Shown: piece by piece, positions 33,649 to 42,177 of the stretch | Layout: every line of letters begins with the position of its first letter | How positions within the stretch are numbered: position 1 is the stretch's first letter | DNA from: Streptomyces sp. NRRL F-525 | GTDB taxonomy: Bacteria > Actinomycetota > Actinomycetes > Streptomycetales > Streptomycetaceae | NCBI RefSeq assembly: GCF_000716605.1 | Contig: NZ_JNXE01000002.1 | Coordinates: 442,298-506,297, forward strand | Length of the DNA stretch: 64,000 nucleotides | Direction: 5' to 3' | Position numbers and translations under genes: made by a program | The notes under the pieces: generated by a model | Seen by the model: the letters and a program-made list of their open reading frames with translations, nothing else | Databases searched by the model: none | Told to the model about the DNA's origin: nothing

Positions 33649-35034
33649 ATGGAGTCTTCCCGCTCTCCGAGATCCGGCCGGCGGCACCCGCTGCTCCGCA
33701 CGGCGGCCGTCACGCTGTCCCTGGCCACCGCGGCCGCCCTGGCCGGCTGCGCCGGCGCCGACACCACCACCCAGTCATCCTCCGCCTCACCGACGTTCAA
33801 GTCGGCCGCGCAGAAGGCCGGTTCACAGATCACGGTGTGGGCCGACTCGACCCGGCTGCCGTCGGTGCAGGCGTACCAGAAGGCGCACCCGGACGTGAAG
33901 ATGAAGATCGTCACGTACGACGGCGGGGCCGACGGATCGACGTACCTCCAGTCGAAGGTGCAGCTGTTCGACCGCACCGGCAGCGGCTGGCCCGACGTGG
34001 TGTTCGGCAATCCGACCGACGTGACCTGGGCGTCGGCAGCCACCAAGCCCGACGCGCAGCCGTTCGCCGCGCCCCTGGACGACAAGCTGGTCCCGCAGAG
34101 CACGCTCGACGGCTTCGCCAAGGGCTCCCTGACGCCCTGTCAGTTCAACGGCCACACCTACTGCATGCGCAACGACATCGCGCAGGTCGTCCTCTGGTAC
34201 AACAAGTCCCTTATGGGCAAGTGGGGTTACCAGGTCCCCACCACGTGGCAGGAGTACGAGGCCCTCGGCACGAAGGTCGCCAAGGAGCACCCCGGCTATC
34301 TCGTCGGCTCGGTCGGCGACACCAACTCCCATGAGTCGTACTTCTGGTCGGGCCAGTGCCCCGCGTTCAGCCTGACGAAGCCGGACACCCTGCGCACCGA
34401 CCTCCAGGACCCGAAGTGCACCCGGATGGCGACCCTGCTGGACAAGCTGATCAGCGCCAAGGCCGTCGCCACGCAGGGCTTCTTCAGCCAGGGCTTCGCC
34501 AAGGACAGCGGCTCCAAAGTCCTTATGGCGTACGGCCCTTCGTGGTACGGCCAGTACCTCTTCAAGGCCGGCTTCAAGACTCCGGCCAAGCAGATAGCGG
34601 CGGCGCCCCCGCTGACCTGGCAGGGCGAGAGCACGGCCGCCACGGGCAACGTGGGCGGCGGTGTATGGATGGTGTCCTCGCACAGCGCCAACCTCAAGTC
34701 GTCCACGGACCTGGTCACTTGGCTGACCACCTCCGACGCGAACCAGGCGACCGCGCCCACGTATCCGGCCTACGCGCAGGCGGCGAAAGCGTGGTTGGCG
34801 AACCCGGCCAACAAGGACTACTTCGCCAATGATGTGAGCGGGCCGTTCGAGCAGGCCGCGAACGAGGTGTGGACGGGCTGGTCGAACACCCGGTTCTCGG
34901 ACTCCACGGCCTGGTCCAGCGTCGTACTCCCGGCGCTGACGGCCGGAAAGAGCCTGACCGAGACGCTCCCGGCCTGGCAGAAGGAGATAGCCGGCGAGGC
35001 GAAGACCCAGGGCTACAAGGTGGTCGATCAGTGA
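33649..35034 (+). CDS. Extracellular solute-binding lipoprotein of third sugar importer
   Basis: 461 residues. A signal with lipobox LAGC, Cys34, is followed by a Ser/Thr-rich linker and the family 1 binding-protein fold (ITVWADSTRLPSVQAYQKAHPDVKMKIVTYDGG). The segment CQFNGHTYCMRNDIAQVVLWYNKSLM is typical for sugar-binding members. It follows the enolase-type gene by 32 bases and overlaps the next permease gene by 4, so it belongs to one operon. Confidence 0.92.
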   Translation: MESSRSPRSGRRHPLLRTAAVTLSLATAAALAGCAGADTTTQSSSASPTFKSAAQKAGSQITVWADSTRLPSVQAYQKAHPDVKMKIVTYDGGADGSTYLQSKVQLFDRTGSGWPDVVFGNPTDVTWASAATKPDAQPFAAPLDDKLVPQSTLDGFAKGSLTPCQFNGHTYCMRNDIAQVVLWYNKSLMGKWGYQVPTTWQEYEALGTKVAKEHPGYLVGSVGDTNSHESYFWSGQCPAFSLTKPDTLRTDLQDPKCTRMATLLDKLISAKAVATQGFFSQGFAKDSGSKVLMAYGPSWYGQYLFKAGFKTPAKQIAAAPPLTWQGESTAATGNVGGGVWMVSSHSANLKSSTDLVTWLTTSDANQATAPTYPAYAQAAKAWLANPANKDYFANDVSGPFEQAANEVWTGWSNTRFSDSTAWSSVVLPALTAGKSLTETLPAWQKEIAGEAKTQGYKVVDQ

Positions 35035-35966
35035 CCTTGCTCGAGACCGAGCGCGTCGCCGTGTCCCCCGTGCGCCGCCGCACCACGCAGCGGCGGCGCA
35101 CGGGCCACGGTCGCGCGGGCTACTTCTTCGTCGCGGGTTACGCGCTGCTGCTGCTCGCGTTCGGCGTCTTCCCCACCGGCTACTCGTTCTACCTCGCGCT
35201 CACCAACGACCGGGGCCAGTTCACCGGCCTCAACCAGTTCGTGAAGGTCGTCCAGGACTACCGCTTCGCCCCGGCCTTCACCCACATGATGATCTACCTG
35301 GTCCTGTGGCTGGTGACGCTCGTCGTCCTGGTCGTGCTGACCGCCGTGATCCTGCGCAGCCGCGTGCGCCCGGGCACCTCGGCGCTCTTCCGCTTCCTCT
35401 ACTACATCCCCGGCGCCCTCGCCGGAGTGGCGAGCGTCCTGGTCTGGCTGTTCATGCTCGACCCCGACGTCAGCCCGGTGTCGTGGCTGCTCACGTCCAT
35501 GGGGCTGAAGACGTTCGCCGCCGTCCTGGCACCCGGCAACCTGCCGCTGATCCTCATGCTGATCGCCTTCTGGACCGGCGCCGGCGGCTGGATGGTCGTG
35601 ATGTACGGGGCGTTGAACAACATCCCCGACGAGGTGCTGGAAGCGGCCCGCATGGACGGTGCGGGCCCGTGGCGCACCGCCTGGCACATCCAGATCCCGA
35701 TGATCCGGCAGTGGATCGTGTACATGGCGATCATGGCCTTCGCGACGGGCACCCAGCTGTTCGTCGAACCCCAACTCCTCCAGACCGCCAGCCTCGGCCG
35801 GGTGAGTCCCACCTGGTCACCGAACCAACTGGCCTACGTCTACGCCTTCCAGCAGGGCGACTTCAACGGCGCCGCCGCGATCTCCGTCGTCCTCCTCGCC
35901 GTGGGTCTCGTCGCCGCCGGTCTCCTGGTCGCCCGCTCGAACCTGTTCACGTTGGACGAGAAATGA
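35031..35966 (+). CDS. Carbohydrate ABC transporter permease (MalF type)
   Basis: 311 residues. The GTG at 35031 overlaps the stop of the binding protein (GTGA). A basic N-terminus (RRRTTQRRRTGHGR) precedes six membrane segments. The EAA loop is EVLEAARMDGAGPWRTAWHIQIPMIRQ. It pairs with the following permease. Confidence 0.92.
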   Translation: MTLLETERVAVSPVRRRTTQRRRTGHGRAGYFFVAGYALLLLAFGVFPTGYSFYLALTNDRGQFTGLNQFVKVVQDYRFAPAFTHMMIYLVLWLVTLVVLVVLTAVILRSRVRPGTSALFRFLYYIPGALAGVASVLVWLFMLDPDVSPVSWLLTSMGLKTFAAVLAPGNLPLILMLIAFWTGAGGWMVVMYGALNNIPDEVLEAARMDGAGPWRTAWHIQIPMIRQWIVYMAIMAFATGTQLFVEPQLLQTASLGRVSPTWSPNQLAYVYAFQQGDFNGAAAISVVLLAVGLVAAGLLVARSNLFTLDEK

Positions 35967-36877
35967 CACAGACGACCCTCTTCCTCACGGCCGTGAGGCG
36001 ACGGGTCCGCCCGTCAAGGACCCTCCCCTTCCTGGTCGTTGGCCTCCTCCTGGCCTTTCTCCTGGTGTTCTTCGTCCTGCCGGTGCTCTGGCTGCTGCTG
36101 GCCCCGTCGAAGACCGCCGGCGAAGTGGTGCGGGACAACCCGCTCTCCTTCGGCTCGTTCCACCAAATAGGCACGGCCTGGCGGCACTTGTTCGCCTTCC
36201 AGGACGGCGCCATGACGAGATGGCTGCTCAACTCGGCCGTCTACTCCGGCGGTTCACTCGTCCTGACCCTGGCCGTCAGCGTTCCGGCCGGCTACGCGCT
36301 GGCGCTGACGAAGTTCCGGGGCCGCAAGACACTCCTCGTGATCACCCTGGTCACCATGATCATGCCGCAGGCCACCCTGGTGCTGCCGATCTTCCTGGAG
36401 CTCAACCGCTTCCATCTCATCGGCACCGTCTGGTCGGTGATACTCCCCTTCTCCTTCTATCCGTTCGGTGTGTACCTGGTCTACATCTACTTCGGGAGCA
36501 GCCTCCCCAGGGACCTGCTGTCCGCCGCGCGCATCGACGGCTGCACCGAGTGGCAGCTCTTCGCGCGCATCGCGCTCCCGCTCGCCAAGCCGGTGGTCGG
36601 ACTGGTCGCGTTCTTCAGCTTCGTGGGCAACTGGAACAACTTCTTCCTGCCCTACCTCGTCCTGCCGAACAGCGAGCAGTTCCCCGTCCAGGTGGGCCTG
36701 AACCAACTCCTCACCTCCACACCGTCGTTCAACCCCGTCGCCGGCGCCGGACTGAACATCACCATCCCGGAACTCGCCCTGGCCATCCTCATCGCCATCC
36801 TGCCCGTGCTGGTGCTCTTCCTCTTCTCGCAGCGCACCCTGGTGTCCGGGATGCTCGCCGGATCGAGCAAGGAATGA
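35963..36877 (+). CDS. Carbohydrate ABC transporter permease (MalG type)
   Basis: 304 residues. The ATG at 35963 overlaps the previous stop (ATGA). Six membrane segments are seen and an EAA loop DLLSAARIDGCTEWQLFARIALPLAKP. Its own stop overlaps the start of the mannose-6-phosphate-isomerase-like gene, so transport and metabolism are translationally coupled. No ATPase gene is present in the operon. Confidence 0.92.
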   Translation: MTQTTLFLTAVRRRVRPSRTLPFLVVGLLLAFLLVFFVLPVLWLLLAPSKTAGEVVRDNPLSFGSFHQIGTAWRHLFAFQDGAMTRWLLNSAVYSGGSLVLTLAVSVPAGYALALTKFRGRKTLLVITLVTMIMPQATLVLPIFLELNRFHLIGTVWSVILPFSFYPFGVYLVYIYFGSSLPRDLLSAARIDGCTEWQLFARIALPLAKPVVGLVAFFSFVGNWNNFFLPYLVLPNSEQFPVQVGLNQLLTSTPSFNPVAGAGLNITIPELALAILIAILPVLVLFLFSQRTLVSGMLAGSSKE

Positions 36878-38604
36878 GCGGCGCCCTGTCCGCGAAAGGA
36901 AACCCCGTGTACCGGCTCGATCCGCGCTACGCCCCCGCCCCACAGGCGGCCCTTCACACGGGCTGGCAGGCAGTGGCCGCCCAACTCCCGGACGGCCCGG
37001 CGGTGTTGGCCATCGACGGATCCCCGTCCGTCGACTGGTCCCTCCTCGCCGACCGCCTCACCCATGAGCTGACCGGACGCGGCATCGCCGTCACCGTGCT
37101 CGACATCCGGGACCACTACGCACCGCCGGCGCTCATCAGAAGCCGTACCGAACGAGCTGCGGACGCCGACGACCCCTACTTCCGCAAGCTCGCCGACAAC
37201 TCCCTCGACGACCTCTTCGAGACCCTCCCGACACCCGCACCACCACAGTCAGGACTGCTCCTCGTCATCGGCCCCGGCGCCGCCCTCGTGGAGCACGACC
37301 TGCTCTGGTACGCCGATGTCCCCAAGCGCTACGCGGAGGCCGCCGTCGGCGCGGGCGAGGTGGGCGCCAACCTCGGACTGCCGGACGAGAAGCCCGACTT
37401 CAGACGGCTGTTCTACATCGACTGGCCGATGCTCGACCGCCACCGCGACTCCCTCGCCCACCGCCTCGTCGCCTGGCTCGACCTGCAGCACCCCGAACAC
37501 CCGGCATGGATCGACGGAGCGGGTCTGCGCGCCACGTACACCGCCCTGTCCCACAAGCCAGTCCGCACCCGCCCGTACTTCAACTCCACACCCTGGGGCG
37601 GCCATTGGGCCCAGCGCGAGCTCGGCTTCAACCCAAACTCCCGCAACACAGCCCTCGGTTACGAACTGATCGCACCCGAGGCCGGCATCCTCATCGGCAC
37701 CGGACCGGAGACGCAGGCCGAGGTGCCGTTCCAACTCCTGTGCGTGCTGGAACCGTTGAGCGTGCTGGGGGCGGAGGCGCATGCCCGCTTCGGCACGTCC
37801 TTCCCGATCCGCTTCGACTACCTGGACACCGTCGGCGGCGGCAGCCTCTCCCTGCACTGCCACCCCAAGGAGTCGTACATGCGCGAGCGTTTCGGCTGGG
37901 ACTACACCCAGCACGAGACGTACTACCTGACCCTCGGCAGCACCGACACCAAGGTGTTCCTCGGCCTGCGCGAGGACGCCGACGTCGACGTCTTCCGCAA
38001 GGAGGTGGAACGGTCCATCACCGACGGAATACCCATGGACCCCGAGGACCACGTCCTCGCCTTCCCCGCCGAACAGGGCCAGTTGTTCATGATCCCGGCG
38101 GGCACCCCGCACGCGAGCGGGGCGGGCAACCTCGTACTGGAGATCAGCGCCACCCCCTATCTCTGCAGCCTGAGGTTCTACGACTGGCTGCGTCCCGGCG
38201 CCGACGGCAACCCGCGCCCCCTCCCCTACGAGCACGGCTTCGCCAACCTGGAGACCGGACGGCGCGGGGAGGCCGTAGCCCGTGACCTGGTCCAGGAACC
38301 CCGCACCCTGCGCGAGGGCACCGGCTGGCGGGAGGAGGTCATCGGCGCGCTGCCCGAGATGTTCTACGAGGTCAGGAGGTTCGTGCTGGACGCCGGGGCC
38401 GAGGCGGCCGACGACACACAGGGACGGTTCCACATCCTGAACGTGGTGGAGGGCGAAGGCGTCACCGTACACACGGCGGCCGGGGACCGGCACGAGTTGG
38501 CCTACGCGGAGACGCTGACCGTGCCGGCCGCGGTAGGCGCGTACACCCTGCGAGCGGCGGCCGGTGGCGGCCCAGTGCGTGTCGTGAAGGCGCTGGTCCG
38601 TTGA
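36874..38604 (+). CDS. Pseudokinase-like domain fused to class I mannose-6-phosphate isomerase
   Basis: 576 residues; the start is fixed by the ATGA overlap at 36874. Residues about 40-215 look like a uridine-kinase/phosphoribulokinase fold: VLAIDGSPSVDWSLLADRL replaces the P-loop and LFYIDWPMLDRHRDSLAHRL matches the kinase-family segment, but the GxxGxGKS motif is lost. Residues about 225-576 are a cupin-type phosphomannose isomerase: TPWGGHW, SLHCHPKESYM with metal His residues, HETYYLTLG, PAGTPHASGAGNLVLEIS with the third His, and a C-terminal cupin lobe. It interconverts mannose-6-P and fructose-6-P in the known family; sugar specificity here may differ. It is coupled to the ROK kinase, which could supply the phosphorylated sugar. 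Confidence 0.8.
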   Translation: MSGALSAKGNPVYRLDPRYAPAPQAALHTGWQAVAAQLPDGPAVLAIDGSPSVDWSLLADRLTHELTGRGIAVTVLDIRDHYAPPALIRSRTERAADADDPYFRKLADNSLDDLFETLPTPAPPQSGLLLVIGPGAALVEHDLLWYADVPKRYAEAAVGAGEVGANLGLPDEKPDFRRLFYIDWPMLDRHRDSLAHRLVAWLDLQHPEHPAWIDGAGLRATYTALSHKPVRTRPYFNSTPWGGHWAQRELGFNPNSRNTALGYELIAPEAGILIGTGPETQAEVPFQLLCVLEPLSVLGAEAHARFGTSFPIRFDYLDTVGGGSLSLHCHPKESYMRERFGWDYTQHETYYLTLGSTDTKVFLGLREDADVDVFRKEVERSITDGIPMDPEDHVLAFPAEQGQLFMIPAGTPHASGAGNLVLEISATPYLCSLRFYDWLRPGADGNPRPLPYEHGFANLETGRRGEAVARDLVQEPRTLREGTGWREEVIGALPEMFYEVRRFVLDAGAEAADDTQGRFHILNVVEGEGVTVHTAAGDRHELAYAETLTVPAAVGAYTLRAAAGGGPVRVVKALVR

Positions 38605-39518
38605 TCCCTGTCCTGGAGATCGGCGGCACCCATGTCACCGCGGCGCTCGTCGACCCGCTGGACGGGCGGGTCACCGGCCGTACGCGCACGCCACTCGACG
38701 CGGACGGCGATGCCGGGACCATCATCGGCACCGTCCGCCGCTGCGCCGATGAACTGCCGGTGCCTCCTGGTGCGCGGTGGGGCGTGGCGGTACCCGGGCC
38801 GTTCGACTACACACGAGGGATCGCCCTCTTCCAGGGCGTGGGCAAGTTCGACGCCCTGTACGGGATGGACATGCGGGCAGCACTCCTGCACGGACTGCGG
38901 CAGCGTCCCGGCGACGTCGTGTTCCTCAACGACGCCCACGCCTTTCTGACCGGCGAGTGGTCCGCCGGTACCGTCCGCGGGCACCGCCGCGCCGTGGGCA
39001 TCACGCTCGGCACCGGTGTCGGCTCGGCGTTCCTCGCCGACGGCCGCGTCCTCGACCACGGTCCCGGCGTACCGCCCGGGGGCCGGATGGACCTCACCGA
39101 GATCGCCGGACGACCGCTGGAGGACACGGTCTCCCGCCGTGCGATCCTCGCCCGCTACGGCGACCCCGCCGCCGATGTGCACGACATCGCCGGACGAGCC
39201 AGAGCGGGGGAAGAGCGGGCCCGGCGGGTGCTGGCCGGCGTCTTCACCGCACTGGGCGCCGAACTGGGCCCGCGCCTGGCGGACTTCGGCGCGACGGCCC
39301 TGGTCGTCGGAGGCTCCATGGCCCGCTCCTGGGACCTCGTCGCCCCCGCGCTGTCCGCCGGTCTCGCGACCGGGGGCTGGCCGCCGGACGACCCGTGTAT
39401 GCGCGCGATGAAACACGCCGGCTCCGTGGGGGACGCCGCACTGGTGGGCGCGGCCCGCGCGGCGGCGACGCCGATCTCCGACGGGTCCCCGGCCGGTTCC
39501 CGTGGGGCACGTCCGTGA
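38601..39518 (+). CDS. ROK-family sugar kinase or regulator-like protein
   Basis: 305 residues. The TTG at 38601 overlaps the preceding stop (TTGA). The phosphate-binding loop is LEIGGTHVTAALVD (Glu in place of the usual Asp). VAVPGPFDYTRGIALFQGVGKFD and VFLNDAHAFLTGEW contain the sugar-binding and catalytic Asp, and GITLGTGVGSAFLADG is the second phosphate loop. There is no N-terminal helix-turn-helix, so it is an enzyme rather than a ROK repressor. The zinc motif CxCGxxGCxE found in many ROK kinases is absent. It probably phosphorylates the imported hexose for the isomerase encoded just upstream. Last gene of the operon. Confidence 0.85.
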   Translation: MIPVLEIGGTHVTAALVDPLDGRVTGRTRTPLDADGDAGTIIGTVRRCADELPVPPGARWGVAVPGPFDYTRGIALFQGVGKFDALYGMDMRAALLHGLRQRPGDVVFLNDAHAFLTGEWSAGTVRGHRRAVGITLGTGVGSAFLADGRVLDHGPGVPPGGRMDLTEIAGRPLEDTVSRRAILARYGDPAADVHDIAGRARAGEERARRVLAGVFTALGAELGPRLADFGATALVVGGSMARSWDLVAPALSAGLATGGWPPDDPCMRAMKHAGSVGDAALVGAARAAATPISDGSPAGSRGARP

Positions 39519-39601
39519 CCCGCCTCCAAGGGTCGCCGTGCGGTGTCCGTGGAAGTCTCCAGCCCCGCGCCGTATCGCCGCGAACTGCCGGATGCGGCTG
39601 G

Positions 39602-40096
39602 TCAGTTCGACGTGTCCAGCGACCAGAGCGGTGTGCTGCCGGCGACACGGCAGGTGAGGAAGTACAGGGGTATCGGCGGCGTGTAGGGCTGCCCGGTCTC
39701 GGGGGAATGGATCAGCCGGGGATGCTCCAGGCCCGGTTTCGGGCGGGTGCTCGTCCAGGAGGGGTCGGCCACCTGGGCGCCGATCGCGTAGCTGATGGAC
39801 GGCGGCCAGATGACGCCGATGTGCGAACCGGCCGGCACGATCCACCACCAGCGCCGGGCGTCGGCGAAGACGCAGCCGACACGCTGCAGATGGTCCAGGA
39901 CGCGTTCCCCGTGTTCCCGGGGCATGCCCACGGCGTCGTATCCGAGGCTCGCGCGTAACCGCGCGGGGATCACCAGGCGTCGGGACCGGACGCGGTCGTG
40001 CGTCGGCGGCTCGGCGGGGTTCGGGGACGGAGTGAAGCTGTGAGCCGACGGCTCGGAGGAGGACGGGATCGGGTCGCGGCTGCGCGATCGGTACAT
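39602..40096 (-). CDS. Hypothetical protein beside HATPase gene
   Basis: 164 residues from the ATG at 40096, with AAGGG upstream; a longer frame overlaps the neighbouring gene and looks spurious. About 40 residues of Pro/Ser/Arg-rich low-complexity sequence are followed by a folded part with GERVLDHLQRVGCVFADARRWWWIVPAGSHIGVIWPP. I do not recognise the family with confidence. The WWWIVPAGSHIGV stretch is reminiscent of small proteins related to the bifunctional primase/polymerase N-domain that occur beside DUF397/DUF5753 clusters. It lies 67 bases downstream of the ATP-binding gene on the same strand. Confidence 0.6.
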   Translation of the reverse strand: MYRSRSRDPIPSSSEPSAHSFTPSPNPAEPPTHDRVRSRRLVIPARLRASLGYDAVGMPREHGERVLDHLQRVGCVFADARRWWWIVPAGSHIGVIWPPSISYAIGAQVADPSWTSTRPKPGLEHPRLIHSPETGQPYTPPIPLYFLTCRVAGSTPLWSLDTSN

Positions 40097-40163
40097 GGGG
40101 GGACCCTTCGGCCGAGTGGGGGGATGGGCCGGGCGGGGGGGGCCGGTGCCGGCCAGGCGGGCG

Positions 40164-40688
40164 TCAGGGCGGGACGGGTTCGTCGGAGTCCGTGGCCAGT
40201 TCGGCCCAGACGATCCGCCCGGACCGGTGCGGGACGTCCCCCGTTCCCCAGTCGCTGCTGAGCTCTGTGACGAGCAGGAGACCGCGCCCGCCCTGGTCGT
40301 CGGGGCCGGGCCGACCGGGTACCGGGAGCGTGGGACCGCGATTCTGGTCCTCGACCTCGATCCGGAGGACTCCGTCCGTGATCCGCACCTCACAGACGAT
40401 CCAGTCACTCGCGGAGTGGGTGAGCGCGTTGGTGACGAGTTCGGAGGTCACGACGACAGCGTTGTCGCGGACGACTTCGCGGACGCCCCACGCGATGAGC
40501 AGTTCGTCGACGGTTCTGCGGGCCAGGCCGACTGACGCCGGGGTCGCCGACAGGCCGAACAGATGGCTGGGGCAAGAGAGTTGGTTCCCGGAGACGAGCC
40601 GGCCGGGGCCTTGCGGCCCAGGGAGTCGGCCAGGACGCCCGCCTCCGGGAGGTCGGTCCAACGGCTGGGGGAAAGAGGGCGGAACCAT
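40164..40688 (-). CDS. HATPase-domain anti-sigma-factor-like regulator
   Basis: 174 residues from the ATG at 40688 (MVPPSFPQPL), with AAAGG upstream. After a Pro/Gly-rich N-terminus the GHKL ATP-binding fold begins: VVVTSELVTNALTHS is the N-box, RIEVEDQNRGP the G1 box and DDQGGRGLLLVTELSSDWG the G2 region. It resembles RsbW/SpoIIAB-type kinases common in Streptomyces, which sequester sigma factors or partner regulators. It is divergent from the DUF5753 regulator gene, a conserved arrangement in developmental signalling clusters. Confidence 0.88.
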   Translation of the reverse strand: MVPPSFPQPLDRPPGGGRPGRLPGPQGPGRLVSGNQLSCPSHLFGLSATPASVGLARRTVDELLIAWGVREVVRDNAVVVTSELVTNALTHSASDWIVCEVRITDGVLRIEVEDQNRGPTLPVPGRPGPDDQGGRGLLLVTELSSDWGTGDVPHRSGRIVWAELATDSDEPVPP

Positions 40689-41016
40689 CGCCGTACGCCT
40701 TTCGTGTGCCTTCGCACCCTGGGCGGTGCCGGTCTCGCGCCGGCCGACCGCGCACGAGGCGCGGATGGCGACCCGGCCGGGCCAACGCAGGTCGCAACCC
40801 TTTTCCCCCAACTGGGCTGCGCCGTCTCGCTCTTCGACGAGCTGTGACGACGTGTCTTACTGTGACACCTGCCAACAACGCATCGCAACCGGCAAGTTGA
40901 AAATTGCATGTCGTGAAGTGCATGCTGCTTCCGCCAGGAAGTGATCGAAAGAGTCGGTGAAGAGCGAAACCCTGCCAGACTGCCGCCCGGAGCTGGAGGC
41001 GCAAGGGAGGTAGACC
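40689..41016. promoter_or_regulatory. 328-base divergent promoter region of signalling cluster
   Basis: No gene is seen here. It carries two inverted repeats: GTGTC-N7-GACAC at 40852-40868 and GCATG-N10-CATGC at 40906-40925. The latter is in a short AT-rich patch (AGTTGAAAATTGCATG) that is unusual in this genome and may hold the promoter of the DUF5753 gene. Confidence 0.4.
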
Positions 41017-41892
41017 GTGACCGCGGAGACCGACTGGGGCGGAGTCCCGTCCGTCCTGCGCATGATCCTCGGCCGCCAGCTGGAGGAACTGCGGACCCGG
41101 GCGGGACTCACGTACGAACAGGCGGGCGAGGCCATCGGCGTCAGCCACTCCACGATCCGCCGGATGGAGGCCGCCAAGGTGGCCCGGCTGCGCCTGGCGG
41201 ACGCGGAAAAGCTGCTGCAGGTCTATGGGGTGACGGACCGTCAGGAGATCGACACCTTCCTGAAGTCGGTCCGCGAGGCGAGCAAGCGCGGCTGGTGGCA
41301 CACGTACCGCGACGTCATGCCGGACTGGTTCGCCGCGTATCTGAGCCTGGAGCAGGCGGCGTTGCAGGTCCGCGCCTACGAGAACGAGTTCGTCCACGGG
41401 CTGTTGCAGACCGAGGAGTACGCACGGGCCCTGCTCGGCGCGGGCAACCCGCACGCCCCCACCGAGGCCACGGAGCGCCGGGTCGCCCTTCGTATGCGCC
41501 GCCAGGAACTGCTGACCCGCGAAGCACCGCCGCGGGTCTGGGTCGTCATGGACGAGACGGTACTGAGGTGGCCGGTCGGGGGTGCCGCGGTGATGCGCGC
41601 CCAGGTCGCCCACTTGATCGAGGTCAACCGGCTGCCCCATGTGACGCTGCAGATCATGCCGTTCGCCAACGGCCCGCACCCGGCCATGCGGGCCGGGGCG
41701 TTCCACCTCTTCCGGTTCCGGGCGGCCGAACTGCCCGACGTCGTCTATCTCAACGGCCTGGTGGGCGCTGTCTATCTGGACAAGGGCGACGACGTCGTGG
41801 TGTACCGCGAGGCCCTGGACCGGCTGGGTGCCCAGGCGGCGCCCGCCCGCAAGACCGAGGCCCTCCTCGGTGCGATTCGCAAGGAGCTCTGA
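41017..41892 (+). CDS. Helix-turn-helix regulator with DUF5753 domain
   Basis: 291 residues. The GTG at 41017 follows AAGGGAGGT. The N-terminal XRE-type helix-turn-helix is LRTRAGLTYEQAGEAIGVSHSTIRRMEAAK. DUF5753 covers about 100-285, with WFAAYLSLEQAALQVRAYENEFVHGLLQTEEYARAL and HVTLQIMPFANGPHPAMRAGAFHLFRF. These proteins pair with DUF397 small proteins in Streptomyces and affect differentiation and antibiotic production. It is coupled to the DUF397 gene, which begins one base after its stop. Confidence 0.92.
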   Translation: MTAETDWGGVPSVLRMILGRQLEELRTRAGLTYEQAGEAIGVSHSTIRRMEAAKVARLRLADAEKLLQVYGVTDRQEIDTFLKSVREASKRGWWHTYRDVMPDWFAAYLSLEQAALQVRAYENEFVHGLLQTEEYARALLGAGNPHAPTEATERRVALRMRRQELLTREAPPRVWVVMDETVLRWPVGGAAVMRAQVAHLIEVNRLPHVTLQIMPFANGPHPAMRAGAFHLFRFRAAELPDVVYLNGLVGAVYLDKGDDVVVYREALDRLGAQAAPARKTEALLGAIRKEL

Positions 41893-41893
41893 C

Positions 41894-42130
41894 GTGCACC
41901 ACCCCATACGCAACGGCATACCGTCCCGGAACCTGGGCGCACGCGGCTGGACCAAGCCGTGGAGCGACGACGCCGGCGGCGCCTGCGTGGAAGTGAAGAA
42001 GCTCGCCGACGGACGCGTCGCCGTACGCCAGTCGACCGACCCCGACGGCCCGGCGCTGGTTTTCACACCCCGCGAAATGACGAGTTTCGTCACGGGCGTG
42101 AAGGCGGGGGACGCCGACTTCCTCCTCTGA
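41894..42130 (+). CDS. DUF397 small protein
   Basis: 78 residues from the GTG at 41894, with AAGGAG seven bases upstream inside the end of the preceding gene. WTKPWSDDAGGACVEVKKLADGRVAVRQSTDPDGPALVFTPREM is the DUF397 signature, shared with BldB-like and conservon-associated proteins. It is probably the partner, possibly antitoxin-like, of the DUF5753 regulator encoded just upstream. Confidence 0.92.
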   Translation: MHHPIRNGIPSRNLGARGWTKPWSDDAGGACVEVKKLADGRVAVRQSTDPDGPALVFTPREMTSFVTGVKAGDADFLL

Positions 42131-42177
42131 ACACCCCTTGTTTTACTGAGCGTTGATCCCGAAACTCCACGACTCGC

